Shown here piece after piece: positions 34,065 through 43,719 of a stretch of 64,000 nt of DNA; positions within the stretch are counted from its first letter, which is position 1, and every line of letters starts with the position of its first letter. The DNA comes from DATJFQ01 sp035492775 (GTDB lineage: Bacteria; Acidobacteriota; Vicinamibacteria; Vicinamibacterales; 2-12-FULL-66-21). The notes beneath the pieces were generated by a model. The model was not told where the DNA came from. It searched no databases and saw nothing but the letters and a program-made list of their open reading frames with translations. The stretch covers positions 62,001 to 126,000 of the forward strand of contig DATJIW010000075.1 of the NCBI GenBank assembly GCA_035492775.1. Direction: 5' to 3'. The position numbers and the translations under genes are program-made.

Positions 34065-36725
34065 TCAGGCGCCGCTTTGAAGCGCGGATGTCGGACTGAG
34101 CGCGGCCGCGCGCCGGGCGGGGACGAGCGCGGCGCACAAGGCGACGATCAGCAGCAGCGCAGCGACAGCGACGAATGTGACAGGGTCGGTCGGCGTTGTG
34201 TTCACGAGCTGTGAAGCAATGGCGCGGGAACAGAACGCCGCGCTAATCGCGCCAACGACGATCCCAAACACCACGGGTCGCGCGGCCTGAGAGACGACGA
34301 GCTTGAGCACTGTGCCCCGAGATGCGCCGAGGGCCATCCGGATCCCGATCTCGGATGTCCGCTGCGACGCGAAGTACGCGATCACGCCGTAGATGCCAAC
34401 GCCCGCCAGGACGAGACCAACACACCCGAGCAGGACGAGCAACATCGTGTTGAACCGCGCCGTGTCGAGCGTTGCCGCCATCCGCTGCTCCATCGTCCGC
34501 TCGCTGAACAGCGGGACGCCGGGATCGAGGCCGAAGATCACGTGCCGCACGGCCGGCCCCAGCGACGCGGCGTCCGATGACGTGCGCGCGGCGACGAAGA
34601 GCGTGCGACGCGTCCATCCCCACGCCATGTCATCGAGTTGCGCCATCGGCTGATAGAACTCCAGGTCCGTCGGAGCGGCCGGGCCATCGAAATGCAGGTC
34701 GGGGACGACGCCGATGACCGTTTTCGGACCTTCAGGAGCGGACCCGTTGACGTGGCGGCCGATGGGGTCCTGATTCGGCCAGAGCCGCTGCGCCAGACTC
34801 TGATTGACGATCATGACGAGCGGCGCGCCCGCGCGGTCGGTGGGCTGGAAATCCCGGCCTTTGAGGATTGGAATACCCATGGTCGCGAAGTACCCCGGCG
34901 AGATGAAGCGCGCCATACTCTGGCGGACGTTCCGCAGCTCCGGTGCCTCGCCCTCCGGGACGAGACCGTTGGAGAAGGTTCCGACGCCTGGAACGTTCGA
35001 GGCGATGGCTGCAGCTCTTACTCCCGGGATGTTCGACACGCCTTCCTGGATCGCCTGGACGGCGTGGGCGACCGCGTCCGTGCCGGCGTATTTCACCTCC
35101 GGCAGAGAAAAGCGCGCTGAATAGACGCCGTGCGGGTCGAACCCCGGCGAGACCCGCTGCGCAGCGATCGCGCTTCGGATCAGGAGTCCGGCGCCGACGA
35201 GCAGAACGAGCGCGAGCGCGACTTCTGCTCCGATGAGGAACGAGCGCACGATATCGCGAGCGCCGCGCGAACCGGCCCCGCGGATGCCCTCCTTCAGCGT
35301 CGAATTGATGTCGGTGCGTGCCGCGCGCCATGCCGGCACTAAACCAAAGGCGATGCTCGAAACGATGGCGAGGGCGACCGCGAAGCCGAGCGCCGTGCCG
35401 TCGATGCGCGCCTGATCCAGGCGCGGCACGCCTTGCGGCGCCCTGGCCACGAGTACGGCAATCAGTGCCCACGCCAGCGCAATGCCGGCAACGGCCGACA
35501 CCAGTCCGAGGACGAGGCTTTCCGTAAACAACTGTCGGACCAGACGGCCCTGGCCGGCGCCGAGCGCGCTTCGGACGGCGAGTTCGCGGGCGCGCGCGGC
35601 GCCGCGTGCCAGCAGCAGGTTGGACACGTTGCCGCACGCGATGAGCAGGACGAATCCAACGGCTCCGAGCAGGACGAACAGACGTTCCCGGTAGTCTCCG
35701 ACGAACGTCTGCATCATCGGCCGTACCGTGAGCCCGCGCTCCGCATCGTCCTGCGGAAAGCGCGCGCGGAGGTCGGCGGCAATCCGGTCGAGCTGTTGCT
35801 GCGCCTGCTGCGGCGACACGCCCTCCTTGAGGCGTGCGATCACGTCGAGAAAGTGTTCGTCGTGCATGGCCTTTCGCTCGGGCGTGAAGGCGATGGGGAC
35901 CCAGATGTCCTCGGCGTCCGACGTGAAATCGAACGAGGGGGGCATGACGCCGATAATCGTGTACGGCCGCGCGTCGAGCGTGATGGTCTTCCCGAGCACG
36001 CTGCGGTCGGCGCCGAACTGCCGGGTCCAGTACTTGTGGCTCAAGACGACGACCTGTTCGCGGCCCGGCTCGTCGTCTTCGGGCCCGAACACCCGGCCGA
36101 CTGCCGCGTTGACGCGGTACGTCCGGAAGAATCCGCCCGTCGCCCTGGCGCCGATGATTCGCTCGGCGCCTTCGTCGCGCGCCAGTGTGAAGCTGGTCGT
36201 CGTGCTGGCCGCCACGGCATCGAACACGTTTTGCTCCGCCATCATGTCGACGAAGTTGCCCGCCGACATCGCGCCTCGCCCGAAGTCGCGCCACATCTCA
36301 TTGATCACGAACAGGCGATCGGGGTCGGGCACCGGGAGCGGACGGAGCACGACGGCGTTGACGGCGCTGAAGATCGCCGTGGTCGCGCCGATGCCGAGTG
36401 CCAGCGTCGCGACGGCGATCAGCGTGAACGCGGGCGTCGCGAGCATCTGGCGGAGCGCGAACGCGGCGTCCTGGCGCAGTTCGGTGAAGTACTGGCTCGA
36501 TCGCATCCGGTGTTCCCTCTGCAGGCCGATGGCTCGGCACTCGCGGCGCGTGCGTGTGACGTCGCCGAAGCGCGCCGCTGCCGCGTGGCGCGCTTCGACT
36601 TCCGAGAGGCCGGCGGCCATGAGCTCGCGCGTGCGCATCTCGAGATGAAAATCCAGCTCGGCGTCGACCTCCTCGTCGACACTCGGCCGCCAGAGGCGCA
36701 ATGGAAAACGCGTGCGAAGGTCCAC
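34065..36725 (-). CDS. ADOP-type ABC permease with N-terminal prefix domain
   Basis: 886 residues, GTG start. Residues 15-60 form a helical prefix (VDEEVDAELDFHLEMRTRELMAAGLSEVEARHAA) found in many ADOPs. The permease part has a first transmembrane helix at 99-121 (LALGIGATTAIFSAVN), a MacB-type periplasmic core (about 125-350), a three-helix FtsX bundle with ACGNVSNLLLARGAARARELAVRSALG, a second core and a C-terminal FtsX bundle. ADOPs ('acidobacterial duplicated orphan permease') lack a dedicated ATPase gene, as here. It starts 6 nt after the PadR stop, so the two are cotranscribed. The substrate is unknown. Confidence 0.92.
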   Translation of the reverse strand: MDLRTRFPLRLWRPSVDEEVDAELDFHLEMRTRELMAAGLSEVEARHAAAARFGDVTRTRRECRAIGLQREHRMRSSQYFTELRQDAAFALRQMLATPAFTLIAVATLALGIGATTAIFSAVNAVVLRPLPVPDPDRLFVINEMWRDFGRGAMSAGNFVDMMAEQNVFDAVAASTTTSFTLARDEGAERIIGARATGGFFRTYRVNAAVGRVFGPEDDEPGREQVVVLSHKYWTRQFGADRSVLGKTITLDARPYTIIGVMPPSFDFTSDAEDIWVPIAFTPERKAMHDEHFLDVIARLKEGVSPQQAQQQLDRIAADLRARFPQDDAERGLTVRPMMQTFVGDYRERLFVLLGAVGFVLLIACGNVSNLLLARGAARARELAVRSALGAGQGRLVRQLFTESLVLGLVSAVAGIALAWALIAVLVARAPQGVPRLDQARIDGTALGFAVALAIVSSIAFGLVPAWRAARTDINSTLKEGIRGAGSRGARDIVRSFLIGAEVALALVLLVGAGLLIRSAIAAQRVSPGFDPHGVYSARFSLPEVKYAGTDAVAHAVQAIQEGVSNIPGVRAAAIASNVPGVGTFSNGLVPEGEAPELRNVRQSMARFISPGYFATMGIPILKGRDFQPTDRAGAPLVMIVNQSLAQRLWPNQDPIGRHVNGSAPEGPKTVIGVVPDLHFDGPAAPTDLEFYQPMAQLDDMAWGWTRRTLFVAARTSSDAASLGPAVRHVIFGLDPGVPLFSERTMEQRMAATLDTARFNTMLLVLLGCVGLVLAGVGIYGVIAYFASQRTSEIGIRMALGASRGTVLKLVVSQAARPVVFGIVVGAISAAFCSRAIASQLVNTTPTDPVTFVAVAALLLIVALCAALVPARRAAALSPTSALQSGA

Positions 36726-36731
36726 CCGGAT

Positions 36732-37064
36732 TTAGACGGTCAGCAGCACCTTCGAGATCGCCGTGGTGAATCGGGTCCATTCGGCTACGACGGCCGCCAG
36801 GCGCCGGCGGCCCGACGGCGTGATCCGGTACGTCTTGGCTTTGCGGCCCAGCTCGGACGTGCCCCACTCCGCAGAAATCCACCCGCGTTCTTCCATGCGA
36901 TAGAGCGCCGGGTACAGCGACCCGTCCTCGACGTGCAGCACGTCGCCGGTGGCGTCTTCCAGCCACCGCGCGATCGCGTAGCCGTGGCGCGGCGTCTGCG
37001 CCACGCATTTCAGGATCAGCGGCTCGAGCGTGCCGTGGAGCAGTTCCCGTGACGGTTCAGCCAT
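36732..37064 (-). CDS. PadR-family transcriptional regulator
   Basis: 110 residues, a winged helix protein. The PadR signature is clear: GTLEPLILKCVAQTPRHGYAIARWLED, then LHVEDGSLYPALYRMEERGWISAEWG and KAKTYRITPSGRRRLAAVVAEW. It ends in a short dimerisation helix (group s-type PadR). It probably represses its own operon with the permease downstream, and perhaps the divergent permease at 37158. Its promoter carries a 21-bp dyad over the -10 box (37079-37099). The effector is unknown; family members often respond to phenolics or drugs. Confidence 0.93.
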   Translation of the reverse strand: MAEPSRELLHGTLEPLILKCVAQTPRHGYAIARWLEDATGDVLHVEDGSLYPALYRMEERGWISAEWGTSELGRKAKTYRITPSGRRRLAAVVAEWTRFTTAISKVLLTV

Positions 37065-37078
37065 GACTCGATTGTCTT

Positions 37079-37110
37079 GGTATCGTAGACAGCGATACCC
37101 AGATTGTCAA
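37079..37110 (-). promoter_or_regulatory. PadR promoter with perfect 7-7-7 operator dyad
   Basis: On the minus strand: TTGACA (37105-37110), a 17-bp spacer and TACGAT (37082-37087), 17 nt before the PadR ATG. The perfect dyad GGTATCG-N7-CGATACC (37079-37099) covers the -10 box and part of the spacer, an ideal position for autorepression. It lies 59-79 bp upstream of the divergent permease start at 37158. Confidence 0.75.
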
Positions 37111-37157
37111 GGGTAGGCGTAAACCTCACACGCTGTTTCTCCGTCAAACTCCCCAAC

Positions 37158-39659
37158 ATGAGTAATGCCTGGGCCGACTTGAAGTACGCCCTCCGAGGGC
37201 TGCGCCGAAGTCCCGTGTTCGCAGCCGTCGCGATTGCGTCGGTCGCGCTCGGCATCGGCGCCAACACCGCAATCTTCACGTTGATCGATCAGATCCTTTT
37301 GCGCCAGCTGCCGATCAGCCACCCCGAGCAGCTCGCGATGGTCTATCAGGATGCCGACAATAACGGCAGCAACATGGGATCGCGGATGAACTCGTATCCG
37401 CTCTATCAGGATCTGCAGCAGAGGGCTGATGCTTTTTCAGAGGTCCTGTGCCGCCGCCTCATGCCAGCCTCGGTCAGCGTCGGCAACAACACCGAGCGCG
37501 TGACGGCGGAGCTCGTGTCGGGCAACTACTTCACGATGCTTGGCGTGAAGCCGGCAGTCGGTCGGGTGTTCAACTCGCGGGAAGACGACCAGACGTATGG
37601 CGGCCATCCCGTCGTCGTGTTGAGCTACGCCTACTGGACCCGTCGTTTCGCGCGGGATCCCAACATCGTCGGGCAGAAGATCCTCGTGAACAACTATCCG
37701 ATGACGGTCGTGGGGGTGTCCGCCGAGGGATTTTCAGGGCTCGATCCGGCGAGCGCGCCGGAATTGCGCGTCCCGATACTGATGAAGCCGGCAATCACGC
37801 CGGAGTGGTGGTGGCTGGACATGACCGACCGTCGCGCGAAGTGGGTCCAGGTGTTCGCGCGCCTGAAAGGCGGCTACACCGTCGAGTCGGCGCAGCCGTC
37901 GGTTCAAGGCCTCTATACGCAAATCCGCGCGTACGAAATGACGCTTCCGCGGGCGAAGACGTGGTCCCAGTACACGCGCGATCGGTTCATGAAGGGGCGC
38001 ATCGTCCTCGCCAAGGCCGACATCGGCTACTCGCCGTTGAGAAACGATTTCTCGACGGCGCTCGTCGTGCTGATGTGCATGGTCGGGCTGGTGCTGTTGA
38101 TCGCCTGCGCGAATGTCGCGAACCTGCTCATCGCGCGAGCCTTTATGCGCCAGAAGGAAATCGCGGTTCGACTGTCGCTCGGCTCTTCGCGATCGCGGCT
38201 GGTCCGGCAGATGCTCGTCGAGAGCCTGACGCTGTCGTTCGCCGGAGGCGTGTTCGGGCTGGGCCTCGCCTTTTTTCTGACGCGATGGCTCCTGGCGCTC
38301 GTTCCGCAGCAGGGTCAGCCCATCCTGATCAGCGCCCATCCCGATCTGCGCATCCTGCTGTTCGCGCTGGTGGTGACGTTTGCGACGGGCATCATCTTCG
38401 GCCTTCTCCCGGCGCTGCGCGCCAGCCGTCCCGATCCCTGGTCGACGCTGAAGGACACAATGGGTTCGATTGCGGGAACCGGAGGCGCGCTGTTCCTGCG
38501 AAAGGGGCTCGTGACTGCGCAGGTCGCGCTCAGTTTCCTGCTCCTGTTCGGCGCCGGACTGTTCGTCCGAAGCCTTCAAAACCTGAAAACGACGGAAACC
38601 GGCGTGTCGGTCGACAACGTCCTCACTTTCCAGCTCTCGCCCGCGTTGAGCGGTTACGACAATCAACGGGCGACCCTCCTGTATCGCCAGTTGCTCGACA
38701 AGCTGCGCGCGACGCCCGGATTCTCGTCCGTGGCGATGGCGACCGTGCCCATTCTCGCCGGCGACGAGTGGGACAGCTCGATGGGCGTCGAAGGTCACGA
38801 GGCGAAGGACGGTGAGGACATGCAGGCCTTCATGAACGCGGTGTCCCCCGGGTATTTCGCGACCATGAAGATTCCGATCCTCGAGGGTCGCGACTTCCGC
38901 GAGAGCGACGCGAAGGAGAAGACGGACGTCGCGATCGTAAATCACAAGTTTGCCGAGCACTTTTTCCCGGGCGCGAGCGCGATTGGCAAGCGCCTGTCAG
39001 AGGGGACGGGCCCTCAGGCCAAGCTGACGATTCAGATCGTCGGCGTTGTCGCCGACGCGCTGTACGAAGGCCCGCGCGAGGGGGTGCATCGACAGGTCTA
39101 CGTGCCGAACTGGGGCAGCAACAGCTCGGTATTCTACGTTCGTGCGCAGACGTCGTCGTCGAGCGCCTTCAACACCATCCGCGAAAACGTTCATCAGCTC
39201 GACGCAGGCATTCCGGTTTACGACCTGAAAACCGTCGAAGCACAGCTCGACGAGACGCTGCTGAGCGATCGCCTGGTGGCGATGCTGTCCGCGGGTTTCG
39301 GCGCGTTGGCGACGATGCTTGCCGCGATTGGCCTTTACGGAGTGATGGCGTTCGTCGTCGCACGCCGGCGGAAGGAATTGGGCATCCGCCTGGCGCTTGG
39401 TGCGCAGCCCGGGTTCCTGATCTGGATCGTGATGCGCGAAGTGCTGCTCCTGCTCGCAATCGGGGTGGCCCTGGGCGTTCCCTCGGCCATCGCCCTCGGG
39501 CACTACGTGTCCAATCAGCTCTACGGGATCAAAGGCTCGGACCCCTCGATAGCGATCGGCACAGTGGTATTCCTGGCGCTCGTCGCAGGGACCGCGGGGT
39601 ACATCCCAGCGCAGCGTGCCAGTCGCATCGATCCGATCCTCGCGCTTCGGACCGAATAA
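37158..39659 (+). CDS. ADOP-type ABC permease without prefix domain
   Basis: 833 residues. The protein begins directly with a short cytoplasmic stretch and transmembrane helix 1 (about 20-42, VALGIGANTAIFTLIDQILL); it has no helical prefix. Two MacB-type periplasmic cores and two FtsX bundles follow (ACANVANLLIARAFMRQKEIAVRLSLGSSRSRLVRQML and GLYGVMAFVVARRRKELGIRLALGAQPG). Like other ADOPs it has no adjacent ATPase. It is transcribed away from the PadR gene at 36732 across an AT-richer 93-bp gap holding the PadR operator, so shared control is plausible. ATG 37158 was chosen because homology starts there. Confidence 0.92.
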   Translation: MSNAWADLKYALRGLRRSPVFAAVAIASVALGIGANTAIFTLIDQILLRQLPISHPEQLAMVYQDADNNGSNMGSRMNSYPLYQDLQQRADAFSEVLCRRLMPASVSVGNNTERVTAELVSGNYFTMLGVKPAVGRVFNSREDDQTYGGHPVVVLSYAYWTRRFARDPNIVGQKILVNNYPMTVVGVSAEGFSGLDPASAPELRVPILMKPAITPEWWWLDMTDRRAKWVQVFARLKGGYTVESAQPSVQGLYTQIRAYEMTLPRAKTWSQYTRDRFMKGRIVLAKADIGYSPLRNDFSTALVVLMCMVGLVLLIACANVANLLIARAFMRQKEIAVRLSLGSSRSRLVRQMLVESLTLSFAGGVFGLGLAFFLTRWLLALVPQQGQPILISAHPDLRILLFALVVTFATGIIFGLLPALRASRPDPWSTLKDTMGSIAGTGGALFLRKGLVTAQVALSFLLLFGAGLFVRSLQNLKTTETGVSVDNVLTFQLSPALSGYDNQRATLLYRQLLDKLRATPGFSSVAMATVPILAGDEWDSSMGVEGHEAKDGEDMQAFMNAVSPGYFATMKIPILEGRDFRESDAKEKTDVAIVNHKFAEHFFPGASAIGKRLSEGTGPQAKLTIQIVGVVADALYEGPREGVHRQVYVPNWGSNSSVFYVRAQTSSSSAFNTIRENVHQLDAGIPVYDLKTVEAQLDETLLSDRLVAMLSAGFGALATMLAAIGLYGVMAFVVARRRKELGIRLALGAQPGFLIWIVMREVLLLLAIGVALGVPSAIALGHYVSNQLYGIKGSDPSIAIGTVVFLALVAGTAGYIPAQRASRIDPILALRTE

Positions 39660-39894
39660 GAACGGAATTGCGCGGCGCATGTCGACGCGTCGGATCGAAC
39701 GAGCGCTGTCCGATTTCGCTTCTGATCAGTATCGAGGCCGTTTGCTCCGCGCCGTTGAAATACAGTGCTTTCGCGCACGTTCGCTGCGTGGCGCGTGCCT
39801 TGCGTCCGTCATCACCAAACACCGCACGACGACGGCCATTCGTGTGCTTTTACTGCATGGCAGCGGCGTGCCTCAATCGACGGGGGTGAACAGT

Positions 39895-40395
39895 ATGGCG
39901 GAGCCGAAAGACCTGAGCGGTTTGTTCGTCAAGAAACTTCGTCACGTGTACGACACCGAACAGCGGCTGACAAAGGCGCTGCCGAAAATGGAAAAGGCGG
40001 CGACGTCCCCGGATCTCAAACAGGCGTTCGCGGCACACCTGTCCGAGACCGAGACGCACATTGAACGCCTCGAACGGCTCTTCGGACTTTTCGATCAGAA
40101 GCCCAACGCGGACGCCGACGACGCCATCAAGGGGATCATTTCAGCGGGCGACAACGTGGCGGGGATCGACACCGACGCCGTTCGAGATGCTGCGTTGATC
40201 GCGGCGGCACAGGCGGCCGAGCACTATGAGATGGCCGAATACGGCACGTTGCGGACGTGGGCCCGCGTACTCGGCAGATCCGACGCGGTTCAGCTGCTCG
40301 AGTTCACGCTCGAAGAAGAGAAGAAAGCGGATCAGAAGCTGACCGAGGTCGCAAGTCGACTGAACTATCAGGCTGCTGCCTCAAGAGCGCGGTAA
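39895..40395 (+). CDS. Ferritin-like DUF892 (YciE/YciF) protein
   Basis: 166 residues. The DUF892 pattern is present: LSGLFVKKLRHVYDTEQRLTKALPKMEKAA, then LKQAFAAHLSETETHIERLERLFGLFD and AAEHYEMAEYGTLRTWARVLG. The Glu and His residues in these helices form the probable di-iron site of a four-helix bundle. Members are induced by osmotic, oxidative or radiation stress in other bacteria. ATG 39895 follows GGGGGTG, a fair ribosome site. The 235 bp before it (39660-39894), after the permease, contains no other gene or clear signal that I can identify. The gene separates the two PadR-permease modules. Confidence 0.88.
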   Translation: MAEPKDLSGLFVKKLRHVYDTEQRLTKALPKMEKAATSPDLKQAFAAHLSETETHIERLERLFGLFDQKPNADADDAIKGIISAGDNVAGIDTDAVRDAALIAAAQAAEHYEMAEYGTLRTWARVLGRSDAVQLLEFTLEEEKKADQKLTEVASRLNYQAAASRAR

Positions 40396-40456
40396 AAAGC
40401 CTTCCGCGGCCAGCTTCCGGCTCCCCGCGACCGGTACTGGAAGCTGGTCGCTGGCG

Positions 40457-43309
40457 TTACTCCGCGCGCAGCGCAACCGCCGGATCGACGTGCGACGCGC
40501 GACGCGCCGGCAGATATGCGGCGAGCGCCGAAACACCGCTCAGGACGGTCACTGCGATGATCATGGTCAGCGCGTCAGTCGCATTGAGTCCATAAACGAG
40601 AGTCGACACAAAGCGGCTTGCCGCGAGTGCGACGGCGACGCCGACGGCCACGCCGATGGCGACGAGACGCATCGACTCGGACATCACCATGCTCAGAACG
40701 CTGCCGCGCTGAGCGCCTAGCGCCATCCGAATGCCCATCTCCGGCGTGCGGCGCGCCACGTTGTAGGACATCAACCCGAAGAGCCCGACCGACGCAAGAA
40801 GCAGGGCGATGCCGCCGAAGAGCGCGTATGCCTGAGCGAAGAGTCTCTCCTGACTGAATCGCCGCTCGATGGATTCCACCTGGGTCGCGATCGACACGAT
40901 GGGAAGGTTCGGGTCCGTGTCGTGTATCGTCTGTCGCACGGCCGGCGCGACGGCGGAGGGCGGTCCTTCCGTTCGAAGCGTGAGGAACGCCGTAGCCCGC
41001 GGGTTCTGCATGAAGCTGTCGTACATCGTCGGCGGCGCGGGTTCCCGGACGCTCGAATACTTGGCATCCCGAACGACGCCGACGATTTCGATGTAATCCT
41101 TGCCGCCGGGACTGGTCGTGAACCGCTTGCCGAGGGGATTCTCGTTCGGGAAGAACGTGCGGGCCGCCGTTTCGTTGATGATGGTGACGCGCAGCGATGA
41201 TCGATCATCGTGCGGCGTGAGGTCCCGGCCCATCACGACCGGCAGGCCGAGCAGCCGGAAGTACCCCGGCCAGACAATCAGGCGGTTGATATCGTGCGAC
41301 CGGTCGCGTTCGTTCCCCGGCGTGCCCACGTCGCTCGTGCGCCCGAAATTCGTATCGCCCTCGACGAAAATCCCCGTCGAGCTCGTGCTGCCGGAGAGGA
41401 GCGCCGGTTGTGAGAGCGATGCGGCGCGCACACCGGGAATAGCCCCGAGCCTGTCGATCAGCGTTCGGAACAGTTCGACAGAGCGTGGCTGATTGTACCC
41501 GCTGGTTGCGGGCGTGAGCCGGACCAGCAGAATGTCGTGCGGGTCGAACCCGATGTCGACGCGGCGAAGATTCGTCAATGTGCGCAGGAACAGGCCCGCA
41601 CCCACGAGAAGAACGAGCGACAAGGCGACCTGCACCACGAGCAGCGATCGCGCCAGTACGCTGCGGCGGCCGGCGATGGATCGGCCCATCTCTTTCAGTT
41701 CCGCATTGACGTCGACGCTGGTTGCGCGGAGTGCAGGGACGACACCGAACAGGAGGCTCGTGACGACTGCCGCAGCGATTGCAAAGAGCAGCACAGGGCC
41801 GCGGAATACGCTGGCGGACGACGCCGGCGCCGGCAACAGCCCGACGCCGAACACGGCGACGACGATGCCGAGCGCCGCGCCGGCGAGGGCGAGCAGCAGC
41901 GCTTCCGTAAGAAGTTGCCTCACGAGCCGCGACCGCGTCGCGCCAAGCGACAGGCGCACGGAGATTTCTCTTCGACGGCCGACCGCACGCGAGAGCATCA
42001 AATTCGCCACGTTGGCGCAGACGATCAGGAGCACGACAAACACAACGGCCGTCAGGATCATGGCGGATGTCCGGACACCATCGTCGGCGTCGTAGAACCC
42101 GCTGCGGGCCGAGTCGACGATCAACTGCGGAACCTGCGTTCGGTTCTGGTAGCTTGGCGAGTTCCTGCGGTCGTCCGGAAGGTCCTTGAGGAACGCGTCG
42201 AAATTCGCGCGTGCCGTCCGCTTGAACGGTCCGTCGAGGGCTGCCTGCAGCTGGGCACCCGTTGCGTTCGGGTGCAGCCGTCCCATCACCTGGAGCCACC
42301 ACGCGGTCGGACGCGTCAGGAGCGATCCCTCCGATCGGCCCGTGCTCGTCTGCAATTGCAGATCGAGCGACAGGGGAAAGACCACATCGGCCATCCTGTC
42401 GGGCACGGGATGTTGAACGCCGGTGAAGCCCGCCGGGAGCACGCCGATGATGGTCACAAGAACGTCGTTGGCCTTGATGGTCTTCCCGACGACGGCGGGG
42501 TCGTTCCCGAATCTCGACAGCCAATAGCGCGAGCTGATGACCGCGACGGGCGGGGAAGAGGGGCGGTCGTCGTCCGGTGTGAACACGCGCCCCGCGCGCG
42601 CGTTGACGCCGAGCACGGAGAAGTAATTGCCCGTCGCGGAGTCTCCGTTGGCAAGTTCGGCCTGGCCGTCGATGACGACGTTGATTTCGCCGTCAGGGTA
42701 GAGGGCGAACAGGTCGGCGAAGGGCGCCGCATTGGCGGCGAACTGCTGATAAACCGGGTACGACATCGAGCCGCGCACCCGCTGACCGCCCGCGGCGGGA
42801 CGGATGAAGCCGAACTCGTCCTGCTCAGTGACGAGATCGTTGCGGCCTGCCCAGTGGAACCGGACCAGCGAGGCCGGGTCCTTGACGGGTACGGAGGAGA
42901 AGAGCATCGCATCAGTCGCGCTGAAGAGTGCCGTGTTCGCACCGATGCCGAGGGCGAGCAGCGCGATCACGACGAGCGTCCACGCGCGTCCCTGCAGGAG
43001 GAGGCGTGCCGCATACCGCACGTCCTGCCCGAGATCGTTCAACCAGCGGGCGCGGGGCGCGCCGGGCACGATGGGCGGGGGTGTCGCGGCCTGACGGAGC
43101 GGCTGCATCTCGCGTGCGAGCAGGCCCTCGTCGGTGATCTCCTCGAGTGCGAGCGCGACGGCTTCGCCATGCGGACGGCCGTCGCGGCGCAGTTCCTCGT
43201 ATCGGTCGTCGAGGTGCTGCGAGAGTTCCTCGATGATTTCGCGTTCGCGCGCGGGTGCCAGCCGCAGCGATGCGAGGCGGGCGGCGAGTGCGGCATTCCA
43301 TTCAGGCAT
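40457..43309 (-). CDS. ADOP-type ABC permease with N-terminal prefix domain
   Basis: 950 residues, the longest permease here. The helical prefix lies at about 18-66 (AREREIIEELSQHLDDRYEELRRDGRPHGEAVALALEEI). Transmembrane helix 1 follows at about 110-132 (LALGIGANTALFSATDAML), then two MacB-type cores and FtsX bundles, including CANVANLMLSRAVGRRREISVRLSLGATRSRLVRQLLTEALLL and LMSYNVARRTPEMGIRMALGAQRG. The start overlaps the PadR stop by 8 nt (ATGCCTGA), a strong sign of coupling. No ATPase gene is near. Its C-terminus ends 62 nt from the convergent DUF892 gene. Confidence 0.92.
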   Translation of the reverse strand: MPEWNAALAARLASLRLAPAREREIIEELSQHLDDRYEELRRDGRPHGEAVALALEEITDEGLLAREMQPLRQAATPPPIVPGAPRARWLNDLGQDVRYAARLLLQGRAWTLVVIALLALGIGANTALFSATDAMLFSSVPVKDPASLVRFHWAGRNDLVTEQDEFGFIRPAAGGQRVRGSMSYPVYQQFAANAAPFADLFALYPDGEINVVIDGQAELANGDSATGNYFSVLGVNARAGRVFTPDDDRPSSPPVAVISSRYWLSRFGNDPAVVGKTIKANDVLVTIIGVLPAGFTGVQHPVPDRMADVVFPLSLDLQLQTSTGRSEGSLLTRPTAWWLQVMGRLHPNATGAQLQAALDGPFKRTARANFDAFLKDLPDDRRNSPSYQNRTQVPQLIVDSARSGFYDADDGVRTSAMILTAVVFVVLLIVCANVANLMLSRAVGRRREISVRLSLGATRSRLVRQLLTEALLLALAGAALGIVVAVFGVGLLPAPASSASVFRGPVLLFAIAAAVVTSLLFGVVPALRATSVDVNAELKEMGRSIAGRRSVLARSLLVVQVALSLVLLVGAGLFLRTLTNLRRVDIGFDPHDILLVRLTPATSGYNQPRSVELFRTLIDRLGAIPGVRAASLSQPALLSGSTSSTGIFVEGDTNFGRTSDVGTPGNERDRSHDINRLIVWPGYFRLLGLPVVMGRDLTPHDDRSSLRVTIINETAARTFFPNENPLGKRFTTSPGGKDYIEIVGVVRDAKYSSVREPAPPTMYDSFMQNPRATAFLTLRTEGPPSAVAPAVRQTIHDTDPNLPIVSIATQVESIERRFSQERLFAQAYALFGGIALLLASVGLFGLMSYNVARRTPEMGIRMALGAQRGSVLSMVMSESMRLVAIGVAVGVAVALAASRFVSTLVYGLNATDALTMIIAVTVLSGVSALAAYLPARRASHVDPAVALRAE

Positions 43310-43652
43310 GTTCGGGCCCCGTGATCTGCGCGACGGCGTCGACGAATTCGCGCCAGTGCGTTCGCTGCGCGGCGAGCATCCTCCGGCCGCCGGGCGTGAG
43401 GCGGTAAAAGCGGCGTCGCCGTTCGCCCGGTTTTTCGATCCAGCGACCGACGATCCAGCCGCGCTCCTCGAGGCGATAGAGCAGCGGGTAGAGCGAAGCG
43501 ACCTTGAAGCGCAGCCGCCCGCCCGACCGCTGCTCGATCAGCTTGCTGATTTCATAGCCATGCCGGGCGCGCGGCTCCACGAGCGACAGAATCAGCAGCT
43601 CCGCGCTGCCCTTCTTCAGCTCGCGCTCCAGCATGCGATGAATATGTTTCAT
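43302..43652 (-). CDS. PadR-family transcriptional regulator
   Basis: 116 residues. MLERELKKGSAELLILSLVEPRARHGYEISKLIEQRSGGRLRFKVASLYPLLYRLEERGWIVGRWIEKPGERRRRFYRLTPGGRRML is a canonical PadR winged helix with a short C-terminal helix. The ATG at 43652 has only 6 nt between it and a -10 box (CAATAT), so the message may be leaderless; ATG 43634 is an alternative. It overlaps the permease downstream by 8 nt. It probably represses this operon and possibly the divergent permease at 43822. Confidence 0.92.
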   Translation of the reverse strand: MKHIHRMLERELKKGSAELLILSLVEPRARHGYEISKLIEQRSGGRLRFKVASLYPLLYRLEERGWIVGRWIEKPGERRRRFYRLTPGGRRMLAAQRTHWREFVDAVAQITGPEHA

Positions 43653-43687
43653 AGCGACATATTGCATAAGGGCAGACACGGAGTCAA
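43641..43687 (-). promoter_or_regulatory. Promoter of the second PadR gene with inverted repeat
   Basis: On the minus strand: TTGACT (43682-43687), a 17-bp spacer and CAATAT (43659-43664), 6 nt before ATG 43652. An inverted repeat AATATG-N11-CATATT (43641-43663) spans the -10 region and the start codon and is a candidate PadR site. Confidence 0.55.
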
Positions 43688-43719
43688 GTCGGCGGTCCGA
43701 CCGCGCGTCCGGCGCCCGC

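Noticed and set aside
41537..43324. Plus-strand frame of 595 codons opposite the 40457-43309 permease
   Set aside because: Highly charged, no domain, fully antisense to an ADOP gene.
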